Source: GCA-2725625 sp964574215 (lineage in GTDB: Bacteria > Pseudomonadota > Alphaproteobacteria > Rhodospirillales > UBA2165). Taken from it: a stretch of 52,212 bases of DNA. Made by a program: the position numbers and the translations under genes. Within the stretch, counting starts at the first letter, position 1. Every line of letters starts with the position of its first letter. The stretch is from positions 1-52,212 of the forward strand of contig CAZNLR010000038.1 in assembly GCA_964574215.1 (NCBI GenBank), in the 5' to 3' direction. Positions 16,878 through 26,200 of this stretch are shown piece by piece. The notes under the pieces are model-generated. The model ran no database searches and was not told the DNA's origin. It saw only the letters and a program-made list of their open reading frames with translations.

Positions 16878-17942
16878 ATGAAATTATTTTTTAGACTTCC
16901 TATCCTGGCCGGCCTTCTTGCCGCCTTATTGATGGCCTTCACCGGCGCCGTTTCGGCTAAAACGATTAAAATAAATATTGCATCCGGATCTCCGCCCGTC
17001 GTTCCGTGGGTAAAAATGATTTCAACCGTGTTTATTCCCGAGGTGAACAAGCGGATCGAAGGTAAGCATGAAATTGAATGGACCGAATCCTATAGCAGTA
17101 CCGTCGCCAAGGTCGGCGGAGTGTTGGAAGCTGTGGAATCCGGTTTAGTCGAAATGGGTCAAGTGTACGCCATCTTCGAACAGGACAAATTGATCCTTCA
17201 GAACGTCACTTATATGACCCCGTTCGGCAGTGATGACCTTGAACTGGTTACAAGGCTAATTGGTGAACTTCACCGGGAGCATCCCGCACTGGTAGAGGCC
17301 TGGAAAAAAAACAACCAGTTGTTTGTCGCGCCGATCGGGTTGGATACACATTATATGGCCACGAACTTTCCGGTCAGCAGTATAGCTGATTTGAAAGGCC
17401 GGAAAATAGGCGGCGCCGGCACGATCGCCAACTGGCTCAATGGCGTTGGCGCCACGGCCGTATACGGTAATTTTTCTGTTCACTACAACAATATCAAAAC
17501 CGGTGTTTATGACGGACTCTTAAATTTCTCATCCGGCATATTTCCCAACAAATTGCATGAGGTTGCGCCTTATCTGACGAGAGTCGATTTTGGCGCTCAA
17601 TTTGTCGGTGGTTTGACTGTAAACCTGGATACTTGGAATGAATTTCCGCCGGAAGTGAAGACGGCATACCGGGAAGCCGGTGAAATATACCGATTGAAAG
17701 TTTCCAACGCCCTTCAGCGCTTTGCCAAGGTTGCCGAGAAAAAGATGATTGCCCAAGGCGCCAAAATCAGCCGATTGCCTTCAAGCGAACGTACCAAGTG
17801 GGCAAGAATGCTTCCGAATTTGGCCAAAGAATGGGCGGCGCGCGCCGAGGCGAAAGGCATGCCCGGCAATAAGATCCTGAAAGCCTGGATGGACAAACTG
17901 CGCCAAAGCAACGTTCAACTAGCTCGAAACTGGGACAAATAG
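16878..17942 (+). CDS. TRAP transporter substrate-binding protein (DctP family)
   Basis: Periplasmic ligand-binding subunit of a TRAP importer, 354 residues. The signal peptide is MKLFFRLPILAGLLAALLMA with cleavage near VSAK. The start is the ATG at 16878, with AAGGAG seven bases upstream. The longer frame from 16836 has no ribosome-binding site and would bury the signal peptide. The DctP fold is recognisable: EIEWTESYSSTVAKVGGVLEAVESGLVEMGQ early, then LKGRKIGGAGTIANWLNGVGATAV. In most DctP proteins this second segment has an Arg (K-I-R-V or K-F-R-V) that binds the ligand carboxylate. Here Gly is at that place. It is therefore a divergent member, possibly with an unusual ligand. A hairpin separates it from the permease genes. 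Confidence 0.9.
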   Translation: MKLFFRLPILAGLLAALLMAFTGAVSAKTIKINIASGSPPVVPWVKMISTVFIPEVNKRIEGKHEIEWTESYSSTVAKVGGVLEAVESGLVEMGQVYAIFEQDKLILQNVTYMTPFGSDDLELVTRLIGELHREHPALVEAWKKNNQLFVAPIGLDTHYMATNFPVSSIADLKGRKIGGAGTIANWLNGVGATAVYGNFSVHYNNIKTGVYDGLLNFSSGIFPNKLHEVAPYLTRVDFGAQFVGGLTVNLDTWNEFPPEVKTAYREAGEIYRLKVSNALQRFAKVAEKKMIAQGAKISRLPSSERTKWARMLPNLAKEWAARAEAKGMPGNKILKAWMDKLRQSNVQLARNWDK

Positions 17943-17962
17943 ACCTCCCTAAAGCATCGACG

Positions 17963-18002
17963 CCTTCTCCTTTTACCCATTTATTTTTCTCAAAGGAGAA
18001 GG
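17963..18002 (+). terminator. Hairpin between TRAP binding-protein and permease genes (likely attenuator or mRNA stabiliser)
   Basis: Perfect 11-bp inverted repeat CCTTCTCCTTT / AAAGGAGAAGG with an 18-base spacer. No T-run follows, so it is not a classical terminator. Such hairpins commonly protect the upstream message and lower permease expression. Confidence 0.6.
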
Positions 18003-18040
18003 TCGTTGGGGCGCCAACCCGGGATAAGCGTGACAGATAC

Positions 18041-18622
18041 ATGAATTTGAAGCCTACAAACAGTGAGACTTCTGTCATCCCGGATGGCCCGGCGACGGGC
18101 TCATTCGGGGCGGCAATCTTCGGGCGCGTCTTGGCCTTGTTGAATGGTGTCGGATCGATCTGGATATTGAGCATTACGCTTCTAATCTTCGCGGATATTC
18201 TGAGCAGGCTGGTGATCAGCAAACCGATCGCCGGTGTCGCCGAAATGGTCAGCCTCTCCATCGTCGGGATCGTTTTTCTGCAACTGGGGCATACCATTAA
18301 ATCGGATCGCCTAACGCGCGCCGACCTGTTCCTTAAAAAACTATCTCGGTCTGCGCCGCGCTCGGCTAATTTTCTGAACGGATTTTATTACAGCGTCGGC
18401 GCTCTCTTTTTCCTCACTCTTCTCTACGGAAGTTTTCCAAAATTCATTGATTCATGGTCAGCCGATGAACATGTCGGCGTATACGGCATATTCGTCGCGC
18501 CGGTCTGGCCAATAAGAGTGATTGTACTCGTCGGATGTTTGTCCGCAGCCCTCCAATTTGCGATCTATGCGGCAGGTTATTTCAGCCGAAATAATCAAGG
18601 ATTGTCGGGAGACGGAGCATGA
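18041..18622 (+). CDS. TRAP transporter small permease (DctQ family)
   Basis: A 193-residue inner-membrane protein with four predicted transmembrane helices, at about 35-56, 68-88, 112-133 and 152-178. The DctQ signature region is GVAEMVSLSIVGIVFLQLGHTIKSD, where polar residues follow the second helix. The N-terminal ~30 residues are hydrophilic. No good Shine-Dalgarno precedes the ATG at 18041, so the start is less sure than the rest. It overlaps the dctM-type gene by 4 bases (ATGA). It forms the membrane complex with the gene at 18619. Confidence 0.88.
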   Translation: MNLKPTNSETSVIPDGPATGSFGAAIFGRVLALLNGVGSIWILSITLLIFADILSRLVISKPIAGVAEMVSLSIVGIVFLQLGHTIKSDRLTRADLFLKKLSRSAPRSANFLNGFYYSVGALFFLTLLYGSFPKFIDSWSADEHVGVYGIFVAPVWPIRVIVLVGCLSAALQFAIYAAGYFSRNNQGLSGDGA

Positions 18623-19938
18623 GTGGCCTGGAAATTGGATTGGTCTCCGTCGCCAGCATCATCGTCCTCATCTATTGCGGCATGCATGTGGCGGTTGCGC
18701 TAAACGTCGTTTCCTTTTTCGGCCTCTGGGCTTTCAAAGGTAAAATCCACCTGTCCGTAACATTGTTGAGCCACGCCGCAGCCGAATCGATTTCAGGTTA
18801 CATATTTGGCGTTATTCCATTGTTTATATTGATGGGGCTTCTGGTTAGTGTATCCGATATCGGCCGCGATACCTTTCAAGCAGCCAATCATTTTTTGAAA
18901 AAATTAAGTGGTGGTTTGGGCGTCGCCACTGTTGCCGCCAATGCCGCCTTTGCCGCTGTAACCGGCATATCGATCGCCTCCGCCGCGGTGTTCACCAAAG
19001 TCGCCGTCCCCGAGATGATCCGCCTTGGCTATCAGCCGAAGTTCGCGGTCGGTGTCGTTGCCGGCAGTTCGGTTCTCGGCATGCTGATACCGCCGAGCCT
19101 TCTTTTAATTGTCTACGCGCTTATTGCAGAACAATCGGTCGGGCACATGTTTATTGCCGGGATCGTGCCCGGCGTTTTCCTCGCCCTGGCATTCTGTCTC
19201 GCAATCATTGGCATGGCCAGATTTTTGCCGAGTAAGGTATCCACCTCGGTCCTGAAATCAATGGATGATGACGGTGAAACGCTCACCTCGACTCAAGCCG
19301 TGATATTGCTGCTTCCATTGGTTCTATTGATCACGGTGGTGCTTGGAGGAATATACAGCGGATTGTTTACGCCGACGGAATCCGGCGCGGTTGGCGTCGT
19401 CGGCGCTCTCGTATTAGCTCTGATGCGCCGCAAGCTCGATTTCGGAAAGTTTTGGCAGGTTCTTCTTGAAACCGGTCATATAACCGTCTCCATTTCACTG
19501 TTGATCATCAGTGCCAGTGTGTACAGCCGCATGCTGTCGTTGACAGGGTTGCCCGGGCAATTGGCCGACTGGGTTCAGCATGCCGGATTTGGATTTTTTA
19601 CGCTCATTACAATTTACGTTCTGATCATTTTGGTCATGGGCACCTTAATCGACGCAATTTCCACCATGCTCATCATTGTACCAATTTTCCTTCCTCTGGT
19701 TTCCGGTTTCGTTGACGTCAATTTAGTTTGGTTCGGCGTTATTACGGTTATTGCTGCTGAAATCGGATTGCTGACACCTCCGATGGGTCTCTCGGCGTTT
19801 GTCATCAAGGACACCTTGGATGACCGAACCATCGGGCTCGGAGATATATTTCGCGGCTCTTTTCCCTTCGTATTGGTGATGATCGGCGTGCTGATACTGA
19901 TCATTGCTTTCCCTCAAATATCAATCGGCGTTTTATGA
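18619..19938 (+). CDS. TRAP transporter large permease (DctM family)
   Basis: The 439-residue, roughly 12-helix transport channel of the TRAP importer, driven by Na+ or H+ gradients. Typical DctM features are GVIPLFILMGLLVSVSD, the AVTGISIASAAVF segment, LGMLIPPSLLLIVYALIAEQSVGHMF, GGIYSGLFTPTESGAVGV, and near the end MGTLIDAISTMLIIVPIF with IGLLTPPMGLSAFVIK. The length is normal. The start overlaps dctQ (ATGA) and the stop overlaps the cupin gene (ATGA), which shows that the cupin belongs to the same message. The substrate cannot be read from the permease. Confidence 0.95.
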   Translation: MSGLEIGLVSVASIIVLIYCGMHVAVALNVVSFFGLWAFKGKIHLSVTLLSHAAAESISGYIFGVIPLFILMGLLVSVSDIGRDTFQAANHFLKKLSGGLGVATVAANAAFAAVTGISIASAAVFTKVAVPEMIRLGYQPKFAVGVVAGSSVLGMLIPPSLLLIVYALIAEQSVGHMFIAGIVPGVFLALAFCLAIIGMARFLPSKVSTSVLKSMDDDGETLTSTQAVILLLPLVLLITVVLGGIYSGLFTPTESGAVGVVGALVLALMRRKLDFGKFWQVLLETGHITVSISLLIISASVYSRMLSLTGLPGQLADWVQHAGFGFFTLITIYVLIILVMGTLIDAISTMLIIVPIFLPLVSGFVDVNLVWFGVITVIAAEIGLLTPPMGLSAFVIKDTLDDRTIGLGDIFRGSFPFVLVMIGVLILIIAFPQISIGVL

Positions 19939-20330
19939 GAATAGATATGGATACTATTGCAACAAAAAAACTTATAGAGCACGTATCGGAACTGGCAAAA
20001 TATGGGCCTCCTGATCACTCGGGAACTGTCAATGTAAGGCTTTCCGACAAATCGTTCTGCGAAAAGTTTGAGATGGTTTTCGGCAAAATTGATCCTGGCT
20101 GTGAGGCTCATCGCCACAGCCATGAAACCGAACACCAGACGATTTATGTCGTAAGCGGCATTATATCGGTTTCCCTTGGAGAAGAACCTGCCATCACATG
20201 TGAGCCAGGCTCGGTAATCAGAATCCCCCCAAAGCTAGATCATCACATATTGAATATTGGCACTGAAATAACGGAGTTAATTATAATATACTCGCCTCCT
20301 TTGCCGTCTCGAGCGGATACCCCGATATAG
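19935..20330 (+). CDS. Small single-domain cupin protein
   Basis: The 131-residue protein has the two cupin motifs. The first is PGCEAHRHSHETEHQTIYVVSG with several His and a Glu for metal. The second is EPGSVIRIPPKLDHHILN. Small cupins of this kind are isomerases, dioxygenase-like enzymes or ligand sensors, and the sequence does not say which. The gene overlaps the TRAP large permease by 4 bases and lies 22 bases before the IclR regulator. It therefore probably acts on, or senses, the imported compound. An in-frame ATG four codons downstream (19947) is an alternative start. Confidence 0.85.
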   Translation: MRIDMDTIATKKLIEHVSELAKYGPPDHSGTVNVRLSDKSFCEKFEMVFGKIDPGCEAHRHSHETEHQTIYVVSGIISVSLGEEPAITCEPGSVIRIPPKLDHHILNIGTEITELIIIYSPPLPSRADTPI

Positions 20331-20352
20331 GGTTAAGGAGCCAAAATTAATT

Positions 20353-21153
20353 ATGAAAACGCCCAGTTATAAACCAATTAACTCTCTTCTTCGGGGCCTT
20401 GAAGTCTTGCGGGTCATAAACCTACAGGAGAGGTCTACGGTGGGTACAATATTCAAAGAGACAAATCTGCCGAAGCCGACGATCGTGCGCGTATTAGAAA
20501 CGTTGGAGCATGCCGGATTTGTGACCGGCACCGCTGACGGAAATCACTATACATTGACCGCAAAAGTTCTCAGTCTGTCTTCCGGATTTGACGCCAACGA
20601 CAGATTGGTGGAAATAGCTTCGCCAATCCTCGCTGATTTCCGCGAAAAGATGCCTTGGCCATCGGATTTGGCAGTCTTCGATGGCGCGGCCATGGTTATC
20701 ATAGAAACCAATCGTAACCCCGGCACGTTAGCGCTCAACCGCAGTGTCGGAACCCGAATGTCGATGATTGATTCTGCGTTGGGCAGGGCATTTCTGGCTT
20801 TTTGCTCAGACGGCCTCAGAGAATCGACACTTGGATCATTGCCGGAGATAGATAATCCGGAGGCATTTACCAAAATGCTGAAAAAATTCAAAACGCAGGG
20901 TTTCTCTGAAAATGACAAAACTCTTTCTCCGCATACGCGGGGCGTCGCGGTACCCATAATTGTCGACGGTGACGTGATCGCTTGTATCAACACTATCGTT
21001 CTCACCGAAGTTATGGACATGATGCAAGTTATCGAGCGTTGTGTTGAACCGCTTAAGGAGACCGCGGAGGCTATTGTTGATTCCGTTCTGCAAGATCGCA
21101 AACAGGGTGTGGCTGACGAGGACGCGCAAGAATCAAAGGACGCAGCGGAATGA
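20353..21153 (+). CDS. IclR-family transcriptional regulator
   Basis: A 266-residue regulator. The N-terminal winged helix-turn-helix (about 10-75: SLLRGLEVLRVINLQERSTVGTIFKETNLPKPTIVRVLETLEHAGFV) is followed by the effector-binding domain (about 85-250), with RMSMIDSALGRAFLAFC and the C-terminal CINTIVL strand. IclR proteins act as dimers, often of dimers, and respond to small organic acids. The ATG has AAGGAG upstream at slightly long spacing. Being inside the operon, it probably regulates its own cluster. The phased TGAAA/TTTCA sites at 16812-16836 in the divergent promoter are the likely target. Whether it represses or activates is unknown. Confidence 0.92.
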   Translation: MKTPSYKPINSLLRGLEVLRVINLQERSTVGTIFKETNLPKPTIVRVLETLEHAGFVTGTADGNHYTLTAKVLSLSSGFDANDRLVEIASPILADFREKMPWPSDLAVFDGAAMVIIETNRNPGTLALNRSVGTRMSMIDSALGRAFLAFCSDGLRESTLGSLPEIDNPEAFTKMLKKFKTQGFSENDKTLSPHTRGVAVPIIVDGDVIACINTIVLTEVMDMMQVIERCVEPLKETAEAIVDSVLQDRKQGVADEDAQESKDAAE

Positions 21154-22394
21154 AGGCTCCACTACATGGCGTTCTTGTTGTCGATTTGACTTCGGTAATA
21201 ATGGGTCCCTTTGCCTCGCAAATACTTGGCGATTTAGGGGCCGATGTCATAAAGGTGGAAAGCCCGGCAGGCGATACCAATCGGTATATAAATCCAGGCA
21301 GAAACAAAGGTATGTCCGGTACGGTGATGAATCTTCACCGCAACAAACGTAGCATCGTGCTTGATCTCAAACATCCTGATGGTAAAGCGGCGCTTTTGCG
21401 TCTTGTGAAAAAAGCCGATGTCCTCATTCATAATATCAGGCCCGGCGCCATCGAACGCTTAGGACTTAGGTGGGAAGACGTTGAAGCAATCAACCCAACA
21501 CTTGTTTACTGTTCGACATGTGGTTTTTCCGGCAAAGGCCCCTACGCGGACCGTCCGGCATATGATGATCTGATCCAAGGTGCTTCGGGCATTGCTGATT
21601 TGAACGCCAAACTCACCGGAGAGCCGTCTTACTTCCCTGGTACTATATGTGACAAGGTGGTCGGCATCAGCGCCGTCTATGCGGTTGTCGCCGCATTATA
21701 TCAACGGGAAAAAACTGGCCGAGGACAACGCGTTGAAGTTCCCATGTACGAAACCATGGTCGCATTTAATTTGGTCGAACATATGTGCGATAGCGTGTTC
21801 GAGCCGGCCGAAAGCGCCGTCGGTTATCAACGGGTTCTCAATCCAAATCGGCGTCCCTATAAGACAGCAGACAATAAGTATATTTGTCTGGTTCCCTATA
21901 CGGATGCCAATTGGCAGGATTTCTTTGTCATATCGGGTCGCACCCAGCTTTCCAATGACGCCCGGTTCAAAAATTTAACGTCCAGAACCGAACACATCGA
22001 AGAACTCTACGGCATCATCGATCAGGCGGTTGTCGAAAAAACTGCTGACACATGGCTGGCACTCTGTGCGGATAAAAATATCCCGTGCCAACTTATGAAC
22101 GAATTGCATCAAGTTAATGAAGACCCGCACCTCCTGGCGACAGATTTTTTCACCCAACGGTCTCATGCCAGTGAAGGAAATTATTGGCATGTCGCCGCGC
22201 CGATAGATTTCTCGGGTTCAACAGGGGAAGAGCCGAGAGATGCACCACGCCTTGGACAACATAGCGTGGAGGTCCTTGACGAAATTGGATATTCGGAAAC
22301 AGAAATCAGTGCATTAATCGCAAGAGGAGTGTCCGTTGATGGCTCTGTTTTAGATAATTCAACCGATAGCCGGAGAAAAGTATCCAATGAATAA
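21150..22394 (+). CDS. CaiB/BaiF family (class III) CoA transferase
   Basis: A 414-residue transferase that moves CoA between carboxylic acids without a covalent thiol-enzyme cofactor. Family motifs are VDLTSVIMGPFASQILGDLG, VIKVESPAGD, NKRSIVLDLK and FSGKGPYADRPAYDDLIQG, which carries the presumed catalytic Asp. NRRPYKTADNKYICL and LNPGRMYE-like C-terminal regions are as in formyl-CoA transferase relatives. Family members in similar settings activate glutarate, itaconate, mesaconate or HMG using succinyl-CoA. Together with the adjacent TRAP system and the lyase and hydratase, it most likely activates the imported acid. It overlaps the IclR gene by 4 bases and the next gene by 8. Confidence 0.92.
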   Translation: MKAPLHGVLVVDLTSVIMGPFASQILGDLGADVIKVESPAGDTNRYINPGRNKGMSGTVMNLHRNKRSIVLDLKHPDGKAALLRLVKKADVLIHNIRPGAIERLGLRWEDVEAINPTLVYCSTCGFSGKGPYADRPAYDDLIQGASGIADLNAKLTGEPSYFPGTICDKVVGISAVYAVVAALYQREKTGRGQRVEVPMYETMVAFNLVEHMCDSVFEPAESAVGYQRVLNPNRRPYKTADNKYICLVPYTDANWQDFFVISGRTQLSNDARFKNLTSRTEHIEELYGIIDQAVVEKTADTWLALCADKNIPCQLMNELHQVNEDPHLLATDFFTQRSHASEGNYWHVAAPIDFSGSTGEEPRDAPRLGQHSVEVLDEIGYSETEISALIARGVSVDGSVLDNSTDSRRKVSNE

Positions 22395-22890
22395 TTTCAC
22401 ATTAACCAGCAATAATTTTAAAGAAGGCGATATTTTGGGCCATGAATTTGTCTTATCCAAAGATTATGGCTACGGCTGTGAAGGGGGGAACCGGTCGCCT
22501 CATTTGGCCTGGACCGACCCACCGGAAGGCACGGAAAGTTTTACGTTAACCATGTTTGATCCCGACGCTCCCACGGGCAGCGGTTTCTGGCATTGGGTGG
22601 TGGTAAATATTCCGAAAGATGTGCGCGAGCTTGACTACGAAGCCGGCAATCCGGAATGTGGAAGATTACCGACCAGCGCCATGCATACCCGATCCGATTT
22701 CAGTACACCCGGTTATGGTGGTCCCTGCTCGCCGATCGGTCATGGCAGACACCGCTACGATTTTATGCTCCATGCTGTCGGACTGGAAAAACTGCCCGTG
22801 AACGAAGATGCATCGGCAGCAGTCGTAGGCTTCCATCTAAATTTCAATTCACTGGGCAAAGCCACCTTGACCGGCTTTTTTGAGCGGTAG
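22387..22890 (+). CDS. YbhB/YbcL family (PEBP, Raf-kinase-inhibitor-like) protein
   Basis: A 167-residue PEBP-fold protein. The conserved ligand pocket is visible: NRSPHLAWTDPPEGTESF, MFDPDAPTGSGFWHWVVVNIP and YGGPCSPIGHGRHRYDFMLHAVG. Bacterial members bind phosphate- or carboxylate-containing ligands, and most have no proven function. It starts inside the CoA transferase gene (8-base overlap), so it is the last gene of the TRAP-cupin-IclR-CaiB operon. No terminator is obvious downstream. Its position suggests a helper role in this pathway, but nothing in the sequence shows what it does. Confidence 0.9.
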   Translation: MNNFTLTSNNFKEGDILGHEFVLSKDYGYGCEGGNRSPHLAWTDPPEGTESFTLTMFDPDAPTGSGFWHWVVVNIPKDVRELDYEAGNPECGRLPTSAMHTRSDFSTPGYGGPCSPIGHGRHRYDFMLHAVGLEKLPVNEDASAAVVGFHLNFNSLGKATLTGFFER

Positions 22891-22935
22891 TTTCTGTCTA
22901 TTTCACGTATCTGAACTTGTTAATATTCTTTGTAA

Positions 22936-23064
22936 ACCCCGACTAGCCTGGGATTGGTGATCGCGGCCGCCGGCAGCTCGGTCCTGTGGCAAACGGCTTA
23001 CCGGTCCGGCCAGAACGCTTTGGATCAGATCGGTAAACGTTGCCGGCATACGCTTAAAAGCTGA
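22936..23064 (+). pseudogene. Remnant of the 5' end of a dctB-like kinase gene
   Basis: Forty codons in one frame align without gaps to the first part of the DctB gene at 28924-29043. By hand count 94 of 120 bases and 28 of 40 residues match, including VLWQTAY and ALDQIG. A TAA precedes it in frame, no start codon remains, and TGA ends it at 23062-23064. Beyond that the similarity stops abruptly. It is a truncated, decayed copy. With the intact dctB it flanks the giant receptor gene as direct repeats. The rest of the 329-base gap (22891-23219) holds an inverted repeat at 23089-23110 and presumably the receptor promoter. Confidence 0.85.
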
Positions 23065-23088
23065 CAAGAATATTTCATCATAAAAACA

Positions 23089-23110
23089 TCCGCATTTAGT
23101 AATATGCGGA
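23089..23110. repeat. 7-bp inverted repeat upstream of the giant receptor gene
   Basis: TCCGCAT / ATGCGGA with an 8-base spacer, 110 bases before the receptor start and 25 bases after the kinase remnant. It is not followed by a T-run, so it may be an operator rather than a terminator. No function is shown. Confidence 0.4.
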
Positions 23111-23219
23111 CATAAATTTCTTGTAGGTATAAGAATCGCCATTTGTGCGTTAATATTATTCGTTGTTAAGTGTCGAATAATTGTATTTCACGGATGGTGA
23201 GTTGGCGGTCTTGTTAAAA

Positions 23220-26200
23220 ATGACAAACAGACAAAAATTAGGCGGCGGTCGGTTCTCGTGCAAAACCGGTTCCCGTATCAAGGCATCTGTCATTGCCCTT
23301 ATCATGTTGACATTGTCGACGTTTCACCATGAAACGGCGTTTGCCCAGACAGAAGAGTTGTCAGTCGCCTATTGCGTCGACTGTGTACCTTTTCACTATC
23401 AGGATGAAAACGGAAAACCGGCTGGACTCATTATTGATTACTGGCACGCGTGGTCGGAAAAAACAGGCATTAAAGTTAAATTTATACCTGCGCCATGGGA
23501 CGAGACCCTGAAAATGGTCGGCAGTGGGGCCGTCGATAGCCATGCAGGGCTGTTCTTTAACAAAGAACGAGACAAGTACCTCGATTACGGCGTTGCCTTA
23601 CGCAAAACCGATACGCATGTCTTTTTTCATAGGGGTCTATCGACAACGACAAATTTCAGTGAACTCGCTGCTTATCGAATCGGGGTGATCAAAGGCGATT
23701 TTGTTGAAGGGTTTTTAAAAGAGAAGGTCCCATCTGGATTTATCGTTGGTTACCCGGATTATGAATCAATCATTGAAGATTTAAAAACGGGTGTGCTCAA
23801 AGTATTTGCGGCCGATACACCCACGGGTCTGTTCCACCTCAAAAAAGCGGGGCTCTTGGCCGATTATACATTCGTCAGCAGTGGTCCGCTCTATCGAAAT
23901 GATTGGTATGTGGCGTCGAAAGAAGGCAATAGCGCCACCATTAAACTGATTAACGACGGTATGGCCTTAGTCACGGAAGAGCAAAAAACAAAAATCGCCC
24001 GCCGGTGGAATGGAAATACCCGTGACGCTTCCAAAGACGACGCCCTTATTATCGCGATTGATCGCAGTTATCCGCCATTTACATTTATGAATGCGCAAGG
24101 ACAGCCGGCAGGGTTGTTTGTTGATCTATGGAAAGTTTGGTCAGAAAAATCGGGGCGTAAGATTCGATTTCGCCCTTCAAATTGGTCGGAAACCCTGGAA
24201 AGTTTAAGAGCAGGCGAAGTCGATATTCATTCAGGTCTGTCCTATTCTGACGACCGCGCCGCCTGGATGGATTTTTCCCAGCAAATCTATCAAACGGCTT
24301 CACGGATATACCATCGAAACGGAGATGTTGTTCCAGCGGATTTAGGGGCATTTGGCAATCGCACCCTGGCGGTGTGGGGAGGGACATTCCAGGAAGCGGA
24401 AGTCCGGCGCCTGTATCCGAATACGAATATAAAGTCCTACCTCACGACAATGTCGATGGTGAACGCGCTGCTTCGTGGGGAGGTTGACGCATTGATCCAA
24501 GAAGACCTTGTCATGGAAACAATAATTCGCGATCTGGGCTTGCAGGGAGCAATTATAGCAAGACCGGAACGCCTGTTCGTCAGCACTATTCATGCTGGCA
24601 TGGCCAAGGGCAAAAGTGATGATCTCAAAAATATCAATGCCTCGATGGAACTGATTGCCGATTTCGAAAAGGAAAACATCGAGGCTCGCTGGATTCCAAA
24701 TCGAGACAATCGCTTTTTTGGTAACGGCATGACCGATGCAAAAGTTGGGTTGACGCGCCAAGAACGCGCCTGGCTCAATAACCACGCCCTGATACGTTTG
24801 GGCTCCGACCGCGCCTGGGCGCCCTATGAGTTTTTGGACAAGGATGGAGTCCTGCAAGGGGTAAGTGCCGCCTTTTTAGCTCGCGTTCAGCGCATCTTGG
24901 GGATCGCCTTTCAGCCTCCAGAATCGTTGCCCTGGAAAGACACGATGGAGCGCGCAAAAAACGGTAAAATCGATGTGCTTTCCGCGGTGGCGAAAACGCC
25001 TGAACGTCAAAAATTCTTTAAATTTACGAAGCCATACTTAATTTGGCCAAACGTAATAGCTGCTAGAACCGATGCGCATGAAATCTCGGGTCTAGAGGAT
25101 TTGCTCGAGAAACGAGTCGGCGTCGTTGAAGGCTATGCCATTCAATCGACATTAAAGCACAACAATCCCAAATTAAAATTGGTGCCTCATACGGATATCG
25201 CAGAAGGTTTGAAGGCGCTTTCGGCCGGACAAATAGATGCATTTGTCGGATCCCCGATTACGATCGAACATTTTACCAATCAGCTAAATCTGACAAATAT
25301 CGCCGTTGTTGCGAAAACCCCTTACAAGCTGGAACTCTCGTTTGCTGTTCGCAAGGATTGGCCCGAATTAGAAAAGGTGCTTGATAAGGCACTCGCACAG
25401 ATAACGACAAGCGAACGCCGGGCTCTGGCTAAATCCGTCGGTCTTTCAGTGGATGTCACGATTACGAAACTGGAAACAACAGCGAAGGAGCTATTAACAA
25501 CAAACGAAATCGCGGCCCTTACCATCATTGCCATCGCTCTGTTAATTTTCATTATGATATTCGTGTGGCTCATCCGCACTCAGCGGCGACCCTTTTTTCA
25601 AAGCCTGCGCGGTAAAAGTATTCTTTTTATTGTCGGCGTCTTTGTTCTCGTCGGCGGATCAACTTTGTGGGCGATGAGTTTTGTCGGAGACCGTATCGCT
25701 GTACAACTTGGCAATTTCGTAGCTGAACGCCATGTGCTTTGGCACAAGGAAAAAGTCCTCGGCGCCGTTCAACGTGAACTCGCGTTGTCAAAGCAAATGG
25801 CAGAGTCGGAATTATTGGTGCGTTGGGCTCGGCAGGAAGACGATCCCATCATCGCGGCTGACGCCAGAAATGAACTGCAGCATTTTCACGATAATTTTAA
25901 AGCGCGGACATTTTTCGTCGGTTTAAAAAAGTCTGGCCACTTTTTCTATTCTGATGAAAAAGTTAAAAAAGTTTTTCTCAAGGTCATCGATACTTTATCG
26001 CCGACGGATCAAGATGACATTTGGTTCTTTGCGACCATGAAAGACGCGGCACCTTACAATCTAAACGTTGATCATAATGTTCAGCTGGGCGTGACAAACC
26101 TGTGGGTCAATTACGCCATGCGTAAAAATGGCGAAACCTATGGTGTCGTTGGTACGGGCATTCACCTGACCGAATTTATCAAAGCTTTCATTGAATCTAA

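Noticed and set aside
14888..22931. tRNA-Val as attachment site of a genomic island holding the catabolic cluster
   Set aside because: No second copy of the tRNA 3' end was seen near 22.9 kb or elsewhere, and there is no integrase gene. Adjacency alone is not enough.
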